Position numbers and translations under genes: made by a program. From Actinomycetota bacterium (GTDB lineage: Bacteria > Actinomycetota > Actinomycetes > Propionibacteriales > Propionibacteriaceae), in NCBI GenBank assembly GCA_016213595.1, contig JACRAA010000398.1, forward strand, positions 1 through 20,956: a DNA stretch of 20,956 nucleotides, written 5' to 3'. Positions 6,534 through 13,117 of the stretch are shown one piece after another; positions within the stretch are counted from its first letter, which is position 1; each line of letters starts with the position of its first letter. The notes under the pieces were generated by a model. It saw only the letters and a program-made list of their open reading frames with translations, was not told where the DNA came from and did not search any database.

Positions 6534-7468
6534 CCGCCAGCGTGTCGGTGGACGACCTGACGAAGGCGTACCCCGCCCACACGGCCGTCGACCACCTGAC
6601 CATGTCCGTACCGGAAGGGTCCGTCTTCGGCTTCCTCGGCCCCAACGGGGCGGGCAAGACCACGACTGTACGGATGGTCCTAGGGTTCGCCAGGCCGACC
6701 TCGGGCAGAGTCTCGGTGCTGGGCCACGACGTGGGGTCGTCCAGCGACGACGACCTCGCCCGTCTGCGCCGCCGCATCGGGTTCCTGCCCGACGTGCCCG
6801 GCTTCTACCCCTGGATGTCCGCGACCGACGTGCTGCGGTTCGCGGGCTCGCTCGTCGGCGTCCAGGGAGCAACGCTCGCTCGACGCACCGAGAACCTGCT
6901 CGAGCTGGCCGGGCTCACCCACGTCCGGCAGAAGGTCGGAGGCTACAGCCGCGGGATGAAGCAGCGGCTGGGGATCGCCCAGGCGCTCGTCGGCGCACCG
7001 GACCTCCTGGTCCTCGACGAGCCCACGTCCGCGCTCGACCCCATCGGGCGCAAGGATGTGCTCGATATGGTGGCTGCGCTCCGCGGCCGGACGAGCGTCT
7101 TCTTCTCGACCCACATCCTCAGCGACGTGGAGCGCGTCTGCGACCAGGTCGCGATCCTCGACGACGGCCACCTCGTCACGCAGGGCAGTGTGGACGAGCT
7201 CAAGGCGACGTACGGAGGCAGCAGCCGGTACGCCCTGGAGGTCACCGCGAACTGTGCCGCTGTCCGTACCGCCCTCCAGGCGGAGGCGTGGGTGGCCCGG
7301 CTGGTCGAGAGGGACTCCACTCTCGAGGTGACGGTGACGGACGTGGACCTCGCCCGGCATCGGGTACCGACGATCGTCGCCGGACTCGGCACCGGGCTCG
7401 TGCGGTTCGAGCCCGTCGAGACCTCTCTCGAGGACGTGTTCGTCCAGCTTGTGCAGCGTGACGCATGA
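6530..7468 (+). CDS. ABC transporter ATP-binding protein (ABC-2 exporter type)
   Basis: A 312-residue nucleotide-binding subunit on the inner face of the membrane. Seen: Walker A GPNGAGKTT at 37-45, the signature YSRGMKQRLG around 138-147, Walker B with DLLVLDEPTSALDP around 159-172, and the switch histidine in FFSTHILSDVE. The ~90-residue C-terminal extension after the core is typical of CcmA/DrrA-type ATPases paired with ABC-2 permeases. The start is GTG at 6530 in a GTGA overlap with the PLDc_N gene, and its stop overlaps the permease ATG (ATGA). Known: such pairs export drugs, lipids or peptides, or act in membrane maintenance. The substrate cannot be inferred. Confidence 0.95.
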   Translation: MTASVSVDDLTKAYPAHTAVDHLTMSVPEGSVFGFLGPNGAGKTTTVRMVLGFARPTSGRVSVLGHDVGSSSDDDLARLRRRIGFLPDVPGFYPWMSATDVLRFAGSLVGVQGATLARRTENLLELAGLTHVRQKVGGYSRGMKQRLGIAQALVGAPDLLVLDEPTSALDPIGRKDVLDMVAALRGRTSVFFSTHILSDVERVCDQVAILDDGHLVTQGSVDELKATYGGSSRYALEVTANCAAVRTALQAEAWVARLVERDSTLEVTVTDVDLARHRVPTIVAGLGTGLVRFEPVETSLEDVFVQLVQRDA

Positions 7469-8217
7469 CCGGCTACAAGGCGTTCCTCGTCAAGGAGCTC
7501 CGGGAGGTCGTCGCCACCTGGCGCCTGTACGTGCTGCCGGTCACGCTCCTGTTCTGCGCGGTCGCCAGTCCGCTGCTGGCGCGCGCCACCCCTTACCTGG
7601 TCAGCACGGTCGCCAACCTGCAGATCACCCTGCCCGAACCCTCGACATTGGACTCGTACGCCCAGTGGACGAAGAACCTCGGCCAGGTTGCGCTGCTCGT
7701 CGTCATCGTGTCCTTCAGCAGCGCCGTCAACGGAGAGCGGTCGAGCGGTACAGCAGCCATGGGTCTGTCCAAGGCCCTCACCCCCGCCGCGTTCATCCTG
7801 GCCAAGGTGACGGCGGCCGTCGCCCTGGTCGTCATCCCGACGGCGCTCGGGACCGTGGTCATGGCGCTCACGACGCGGGCGGTCTTCGGTGACGCTCCTC
7901 CGGCACAGCTGCTCTCCGCGACCGGCGCCTGGCTCGTCCTCGCGGTGTGGAGCCTGAGCGTCGTCATCCTGCTCTCGACCGTCCTGGACTCCGCCAGCGC
8001 AACCGCCGGTCTCGGCATCGCCGCCTGGGTGGCCCTGTCCGCGCTGTCCGCCTGGGGGCCGGCAGCCCGCTGGTCGCCGGCGGGGCTGGTGGGAGTACCG
8101 ACCGCCCTCGGCGCAGGGACGGAGACGTCGTGGGCGTGGCCCGTGGCCACCGGACTTGTGACGGCAGCAGTGTTCATCGTCGGCGCCGTGCTGGCGATGC
8201 GGCGTCGAGAGCTGTAG
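7465..8217 (+). CDS. ABC-2 type permease
   Basis: A 250-residue integral membrane protein with about six predicted helices. The first follows KELREVVATWR, a cytoplasmic amphipathic stretch usual in ABC-2 permeases; others lie around LLVVIVSFSSAV, AFILAKVTAAVALVVIPTALGTVV, ATGAWLVLAVWSLSVVILLS, GLGIAAWVALSALSAW and VATGLVTAAVFIVGAVLAM. The VNGERSSGTAAMGLSKALTP loop resembles the conserved E-R-x-x-G-T segment of the family. The ATG overlaps the ATPase stop, so both subunits are made together; a homodimer with two ATPases is the likely transporter. It ends 21 bp before the convergent mazG stop, with no terminator hairpin visible, though the 9-bp AGGTCAGAG is repeated at 8216 and 8236 across the two stop codons. 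Confidence 0.92.
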   Translation: MTGYKAFLVKELREVVATWRLYVLPVTLLFCAVASPLLARATPYLVSTVANLQITLPEPSTLDSYAQWTKNLGQVALLVVIVSFSSAVNGERSSGTAAMGLSKALTPAAFILAKVTAAVALVVIPTALGTVVMALTTRAVFGDAPPAQLLSATGAWLVLAVWSLSVVILLSTVLDSASATAGLGIAAWVALSALSAWGPAARWSPAGLVGVPTALGAGTETSWAWPVATGLVTAAVFIVGAVLAMRRREL

Positions 8218-8238
8218 GTCAGAGCCGAAAGCCGGAGG

Positions 8239-8865
8239 TCAGAGGCCCTCGGCCCGGATCGACGCCTCGAGGTCGCGCAACGCGGCACGGAGCGCCTGTT
8301 CCGGGTCGATGCCTGACGCCTGGGCTCGGGAGGCGAGTGCGAGCAGGCCGGCGCCCACGGCGGCTTCGTCGATGGGCTCGGTCGGCAGGTCCACCGGCAC
8401 GTCGTGGGTACGGGCCCGCATGAGCACCTTGTTCGCTCGCGCCAGCACGGGAAGGCTGACGGGGATGCCGTCGAGGGAGCTCGTGCGGTTCTTCTCCGCC
8501 TTCTTGCGCTGCTCCCAGGTGGCGTTCAGGTCGTCCGGGGCCTCCTCACCGGCGAACACGTGAGGGTGCCGCGCGACGAGCTTGTCGTTGATGCCTCGCG
8601 CGACGTCGTCGATGGTGAACGCGTCCCGCTCGGAGGCGATCTCCGCGTGGAACGCGATCTGCAGCAGCAGGTCGCCGAGCTCCTCGCACAGGTCGTCGTC
8701 CGTCCCCGTCTCCACTGCGTCGACCACCTCGGCGGCTTCCTCGACGAGGTAGTGGAGCAGGGAGGAGTGCGTCTGCTGCATGTCCCACGGACAGCCCTGG
8801 CGAAGGGCGTGCATCACGGCGACGAGCCGACGCAGCTCGTCATCGGCCGTGACGGAAGCACCCAT
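8239..8865 (-). CDS. mazG: MazG-family nucleoside triphosphate pyrophosphohydrolase
   Basis: A 208-residue all-alpha NTP pyrophosphatase hydrolysing (d)NTPs to monophosphates and PPi; in mycobacteria it is linked to clearing oxidised nucleotides. Seen: GCPWDMQQTHSSLLHYLVEE, the first metal motif EEAAE (42-46), and the second E62LGD65, together the EExxE...ExxD Mg2+ site, followed by FHAEIASER. After DLNATWEQRKKAEK there is a divergent C-terminal half without a second complete metal motif, matching the shorter actinobacterial form. The ATG at 8865 lies five bases after the stop of the SurA-like lipoprotein gene, so the two were probably coupled; no good Shine-Dalgarno is visible. The nonsense codon upstream may therefore lower MazG translation or transcription by polarity, which is inference. 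Confidence 0.94.
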   Translation of the reverse strand: MGASVTADDELRRLVAVMHALRQGCPWDMQQTHSSLLHYLVEEAAEVVDAVETGTDDDLCEELGDLLLQIAFHAEIASERDAFTIDDVARGINDKLVARHPHVFAGEEAPDDLNATWEQRKKAEKNRTSSLDGIPVSLPVLARANKVLMRARTHDVPVDLPTEPIDEAAVGAGLLALASRAQASGIDPEQALRAALRDLEASIRAEGL

Positions 8866-8870
8866 GACGG

Positions 8871-9401
8871 TCAGGCCCCGGAGACCGCTGACATCGACCC
8901 GGTGGGGATGGTGGTCGAGCTGCTGGAGATGTAGTCCGCCCACGTGCCGTAGCGAGGGTTGAGCTCGACCTTGAGGGCAGCGAACTCGTTCCGCCACCCC
9001 GAGACCTGGTTGATCACCTGGCTGCCGTCGACGTGGTCCGTCGCGAACTCCTCGCCGAGGGGGGTCGTGAGGAACGTCGCGAACGTCGGGTTGTTGGCGG
9101 ACAGCGAGCTGAGGTCCGGCGCCGTGAGCTTGATGTTGTCCTTCGCCGCGACCTGGCGGGCGACCTCCCCGACGATGAGGGCCGAGGATGCGGCGGCGCG
9201 GGCCTAGCCGTACGTGGTGAACGCCCCCGTTGACACGAGGGCCTGGGCCATGTCGTCGACCTTGCTCTCGCGGATCACGACACCGTTGACGACGGCCGCA
9301 GTGTTCGCCGTGCCACCAGAGCAGCCGGTCAGGAGCACGGTCACGGTGAGGGCGAGGGCGGCCAGAGCCGCCCGGAGACGAGTCACACGGAGACGAGTCA
9401 C
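8871..9401 (-). pseudogene. SurA-N-type lipoprotein gene interrupted by an in-frame TAG
   Basis: A single reading frame of 177 codons, intact apart from one TAG at codon 66 (9204-9206). The front half has a lipoprotein signal peptide with lipobox LLTGC (Cys27), then AAVVNGVVIRESKVDDMAQAL, which looks like the start of a SurA N-terminal chaperone/PPIase-like domain. The rear half continues in the same frame as IVGEVARQVAAKDNIKLTAPDL and ends with VELNPRYGTWADYISSSS, a hallmark ending of actinobacterial SurA-like lipoproteins. The GTG start at 9401 has AGGAAGG seven bases upstream. The expected product is a membrane-anchored extracytoplasmic folding factor; as read, only a 65-residue lipoprotein would be made. 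The gene sits between mfd and mazG, its usual place. A sequencing error or tolerated readthrough are alternatives to real inactivation. Confidence 0.85.
9372..9401 (-). repeat. 15-bp tandem duplication at the lipoprotein start codon
   Basis: On the minus strand GTGACTCGTCTCCGT (9401-9387) is followed at once by GTGACTCGTCTCCGG (9386-9372), identical at 14 of 15 bases. It encodes (M/V)TRLR twice and supplies two in-frame GTG starts. The first is at good distance from AGGAAGG; the second would be 22 bases away. It lengthens the basic n-region of the signal peptide. Confidence 0.8.
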
Positions 9402-9423
9402 AGTTCTGCCTTCCTGGTCGCGG

Positions 9424-12400
9424 TCAGACTACCGGGACTGCGTGCGTCGTCTCGTATGTGGCCACGACCACCTGGCTCGCCCACTCCACCAGCCCCAGCC
9501 CGTCGACTGGGCGTCGGGGCAGGGCACCGGTTGTGGGCCGCGGCACGAGGATGTGGCTGTCCTTGACGATGGTTCCCGGATACAGGCGCTTGAGCCGGAG
9601 CTCGCGCGAGTCCGGCAGCCCGGCCGGCGAGAACCGTACGGTGCTCGGACCAGCCACGACCTCGGTGACACCGCGCTGGCGGCACAGCAACCGGAACTCC
9701 GCGACGGCCAGCAGCGCCTGTACGGGCTCGGGCGGCTCCCCGTACCGGTCCCGCAGCTCCGCGGTGACGGCTGCGAGGTCCTCGCTGGTACGAACCTCGG
9801 CGAGCCGCTTGTACATCTCCAGCCGGAGCCGCTCCGACTCCACGTACTCGACCGGCAGGTGCGCCTCGACGGGCAGCTCGATGCGCATCTCGGCCTCCGG
9901 CTCCGGAGCGTCGCCGCGGAACTCCTCCACGGCCTCGCCCACCAGCCGCAGGTACAGGTCGAAGCCCACGTCGGCGATGTGGCCCGACTGCTCGCCGCCG
10001 AGCAGGTTGCCGGCGCCGCGGATCTCGAGGTCCTTGAGCGCGATCTGCATGCCGGAGCCGAGAGCGGTGTGCGCAGCCATGGTGGCCAGCCGCCCGTGGG
10101 CGTTCTCGGTCAACGCCTTCTCGGGAGGATAGAAGAAATAGGCGTAGCCGCGGTCACGTCCTCGACCGACGCGTCCGCGCAGCTGGTGCAGCTGCGACAG
10201 CCCGAGCAGGTCGGCACGCTCGATGAGGAGCGTGTTCGCCGTCGAGATGTCGAGACCGGCCTCGACGATGGTCGTGCTGACCAGGACATCCGCGCGCCGC
10301 TCCCAGAAGTCGACCATGACCTGCTCGAGCTCGCGCTCCGACATCTGCCCGTGCGCCGTCGCCACCCGCGCCTCCGGCACAAGCTCGGCGATCCGCTTGG
10401 CGACCCGGTCGATGGACTGGACCCGGTTGTGGATGAAGAAGACCTGCCCTTCGCGTGCCAGCTCGCGCCGGATGGCTGCGGTGACCTGGCGCTCGTCGTA
10501 CGACCCGGCGAACGTCAGCACGGGGTGGCGCTCTTCCGGTGGGGTCGCGATGACGCTCATCTCCCGGATGCCCGTGATGGCCATCTCGAGGGTACGAGGG
10601 ATGGGCGTCGCGCTCATCGCGAGGACGTCCACGTCGAGCCGGAGCTTCTTGAGCTGCTCCTTGTGCTCGACCCCGAAGCGCTGCTCCTCGTCGATGACGA
10701 CGAGTCCGAGGTCGTGGAACGCCACCTCGCTCGACAGCAGCCGGTGGGTGCCGACCACCACGTCGACCTTGCCGTCGGCGATGCCGGCGAGCGTCGCCTT
10801 CGTCTCAGCGTCGGTCTGGAACCGGGACAGGGCAGCCACTGTGACGGGGAAGCTCGCGTACCTGTCGGCGAACGTCGCCTGGTGCTGCTGCACGAGCAAC
10901 GTCGTCGGGACGAGGACGGCGACCTGCTTCCCGTCCTGGACCGCCTTGAACGCGGCTCGGACCGCGATCTCCGTCTTGCCGTAGCCCACGTCGCCGCAGA
11001 TGAGCCGGTCCATCGGCACGACCCGCTCCATGTCGCGCTTCACCTCGTCGATGCACGCCAGCTGGTCAGGGGTCTCGACATAGGTGAAGGCGTCCTCGAG
11101 CTCACGCTGCCACGGGGTGTCGGGCGAGAAGGCGTGACCCCGGGATGCCTGCCGCGCCGCGTACAGCTTGATGAGCTCCGCCGCGATCTGGCGGACGGCC
11201 TTGCGGGCCCGCGACTTGCGCTTGTTCCAGTCGGCGCCGCCCATCTTGTCGAGCGCCGGCGCCTCCCCGCCGACGTAGCGGGTGACCAGGTCGAGCTGGT
11301 CCATCGGCACGTACAGGCGGTCGTTCGGCTGGTTGCGCTTGCTCGGCGCGTACTCGATCACGAGGTACTCGCGGGTCGCGCCCGCAACGGTGCGCTGGAC
11401 GAGCTCGACGTAGCGGCCGACGCCGTGGTGCTCGTGGACGATGGGGTCCCCGGTCGTGAGCTCGAGGGGGTCGATCTGCTTCTTCCGCCGGCTCGGCAGC
11501 CGGCGTCCTGCCGTGTCGGCGGCCTGCTGCCCCGCCAGGTCGGACGCCGTGTACAGCCGCAGCCCCACCGAGTCGAGCCGAAGACCGTGGGCGAACGCGG
11601 CCGTCGTGATCGTCACGATGCCCGGCTCGGGCGCTGCCACAAGGTCCTCGACCTTGGTGGCGCCGATGCCGCGCTCGGTGAGCATCTCGAACAGCCGTGT
11701 TGCGAGACCGTGCCCCTCCGCCGTCAGGACCACCATGCTGCCCTGCGCCACCGCCTCCGCCAGGTCCTCGACCGCGGCCTCGATGTCGCCTCGCCACGAC
11801 TCCACGGCGCGTGCGGGGACGGTGCGGGACTCGACACCCGACACGTCGACCGACGAGAGGTCCACGAGCTCGCCGTCCTCGGACTCCAGAGGCGAGTGCT
11901 CGACGTCAGGGGCGGCCGCGTACGGGGACAGGGACCACCAGGCGAGGCCCCGGGCAAGAGCATGGCTGCGCACCGCGGAGAAAGGCTGGTAGGCGGCAGC
12001 GCCCAGGTCGATGGGCGCCTGCCCGCCGCCGGCGGAAGCCGCCCACGACGCGGCGAGGAACTCCTGGGAGGTGGCCTCGAGGTCGCCGGCGCGTCTCCGT
12101 ACGAGCTCGGGGTCGCAGACGAGCACGAGCGTGTCGCGGGGCACGACGTCGACGAGCAGCTCGAGCCCGTCGACGAGCGCCGGTGCGAGCGCCTCCATCC
12201 CCTCGACGGCGTGACCGGCAGCGATGCGGTCGACCATGTCGAGGAGCTCGGGGTGCGCCTCGCCGAGCGCCCTCGCCCGTTCCCGTACCTCAGGGGTCAG
12301 CAGGAGCTCGCGACAGGGGTACGCGACGATGTGGTCGCGCGTCGTCGCCCCGGACCGCTGGTCGGCGACCTCGAACACCCGGATCTCCTCGACCGTGTCC

Positions 12401-13005
12401 CCGAAGAAGTCGATGCGGACGGGATGCTCCTCCGTCGGGCAGAACAGGTCGAGGATGCCGCCGCGGACGGCGAACTCGCCGCGGTGCTCCACGAGGTCGA
12501 CGCGCACGTAGGCGGCGGCGACGAGGTCCCGAGCGAGCTCCGTCGGCTCGTAGTCCTCCCCCGCCCTGATCGTCACCGGACGCATCTCGCCCAGCCCCTT
12601 GACCTGGGGCTGGAGCAACGACCGTACGGGCGCCACCACGACCTTCGGCCGCGGGGCCTCGTCCGTGCCGACGAGCCGCCGCAGCACGGCGAGCCGACGA
12701 CCGACCGTGTCCGAGCGAGGGCTCAGCCGCTCGTGCGGCAGTGTCTCCCACGCCGGGTAGTAGGCCACCTCGTCGTCGCCGACGACGCAGGACACCTCGG
12801 CGGCCAGCTGCTCCGCCTCCCGGTAGGTGCTCGTCACGAGCAGGACCGTACGCTCGGCGTGCTCAGCGAACGCCGCCGCGAGGATGGGGCGCAGGGCTGG
12901 TGGGGCGGTCACGTCGAGCACGGACAGGCCGGCGCGGGCGTCGTCGATGCAGCGGCCGACCACGCGGTCGGCCGAGACCACGTCCACGAGCGCCTTCACC
13001 GTCAC
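9424..13005 (-). CDS. mfd: Transcription-repair coupling factor Mfd
   Basis: A 1193-residue DNA translocase that removes RNA polymerase stalled at lesions and recruits UvrA. Domains seen in order: UvrB-like N-terminal module (about 1-330), including YYPAWETLPHERLSPRSDTVGRR and RVDLVEHRGEFAVRGGILDLFCP; a linker; the RNA-polymerase interaction domain around 515-585 (DPIVHEHHGVGRYVEL, YAPSKRNQPNDRLYVPMDQ); RecG-like motor with Walker A GDVGYGKTE near 671, DEEQRFGVEHKEQ box, SATPIPRTLEMAITGIREMSVI, and GLDISTANTLLIERAD then QLRGRVGRG; and the C-terminal TRCF domain (LPVEYVESERLRLEMYKRLAE). Length is normal. The start is GTG at 13005 behind AGGG; GTG at 12999 is equally close. The lipoprotein and mazG genes follow on the same strand, as in other actinobacteria. 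Confidence 0.98.
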   Translation of the reverse strand: MTVKALVDVVSADRVVGRCIDDARAGLSVLDVTAPPALRPILAAAFAEHAERTVLLVTSTYREAEQLAAEVSCVVGDDEVAYYPAWETLPHERLSPRSDTVGRRLAVLRRLVGTDEAPRPKVVVAPVRSLLQPQVKGLGEMRPVTIRAGEDYEPTELARDLVAAAYVRVDLVEHRGEFAVRGGILDLFCPTEEHPVRIDFFGDTVEEIRVFEVADQRSGATTRDHIVAYPCRELLLTPEVRERARALGEAHPELLDMVDRIAAGHAVEGMEALAPALVDGLELLVDVVPRDTLVLVCDPELVRRRAGDLEATSQEFLAASWAASAGGGQAPIDLGAAAYQPFSAVRSHALARGLAWWSLSPYAAAPDVEHSPLESEDGELVDLSSVDVSGVESRTVPARAVESWRGDIEAAVEDLAEAVAQGSMVVLTAEGHGLATRLFEMLTERGIGATKVEDLVAAPEPGIVTITTAAFAHGLRLDSVGLRLYTASDLAGQQAADTAGRRLPSRRKKQIDPLELTTGDPIVHEHHGVGRYVELVQRTVAGATREYLVIEYAPSKRNQPNDRLYVPMDQLDLVTRYVGGEAPALDKMGGADWNKRKSRARKAVRQIAAELIKLYAARQASRGHAFSPDTPWQRELEDAFTYVETPDQLACIDEVKRDMERVVPMDRLICGDVGYGKTEIAVRAAFKAVQDGKQVAVLVPTTLLVQQHQATFADRYASFPVTVAALSRFQTDAETKATLAGIADGKVDVVVGTHRLLSSEVAFHDLGLVVIDEEQRFGVEHKEQLKKLRLDVDVLAMSATPIPRTLEMAITGIREMSVIATPPEERHPVLTFAGSYDERQVTAAIRRELAREGQVFFIHNRVQSIDRVAKRIAELVPEARVATAHGQMSERELEQVMVDFWERRADVLVSTTIVEAGLDISTANTLLIERADLLGLSQLHQLRGRVGRGRDRGYAYFFYPPEKALTENAHGRLATMAAHTALGSGMQIALKDLEIRGAGNLLGGEQSGHIADVGFDLYLRLVGEAVEEFRGDAPEPEAEMRIELPVEAHLPVEYVESERLRLEMYKRLAEVRTSEDLAAVTAELRDRYGEPPEPVQALLAVAEFRLLCRQRGVTEVVAGPSTVRFSPAGLPDSRELRLKRLYPGTIVKDSHILVPRPTTGALPRRPVDGLGLVEWASQVVVATYETTHAVPVV

Positions 13006-13050
13006 GGCCGACTACCCTACCTGGGCGGCACGACACGACCGGACGGGTCT

Positions 13051-13100
13051 GCGTTCGCACCCCTCGGCGACGTCCTGTCCGTCGACCAGCCTGCGAACGC
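13051..13100 (-). repeat. Inverted repeat between the GH78 stop and mfd
   Basis: GCGTTCGCA (13051-13059) and TGCGAACGC (13092-13100) are perfect 9-bp inverted arms around a 32-nt loop, 18 bases beyond the GH78 stop. It could end the rhamnosidase operon before mfd, but there is no T-run, so intrinsic termination is not shown. The remaining 112-bp gap (13006-13117) shows no clear mfd promoter. Confidence 0.4.
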
Positions 13101-13117
13101 TCGCCCCCGGGCTCGCG

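Noticed and set aside
8218..8238. Bidirectional terminator between the convergent permease and mazG genes
   Set aside because: The gap is 21 bp and holds only a direct repeat (AGGTCAGAG), with no inverted arms or T-run.
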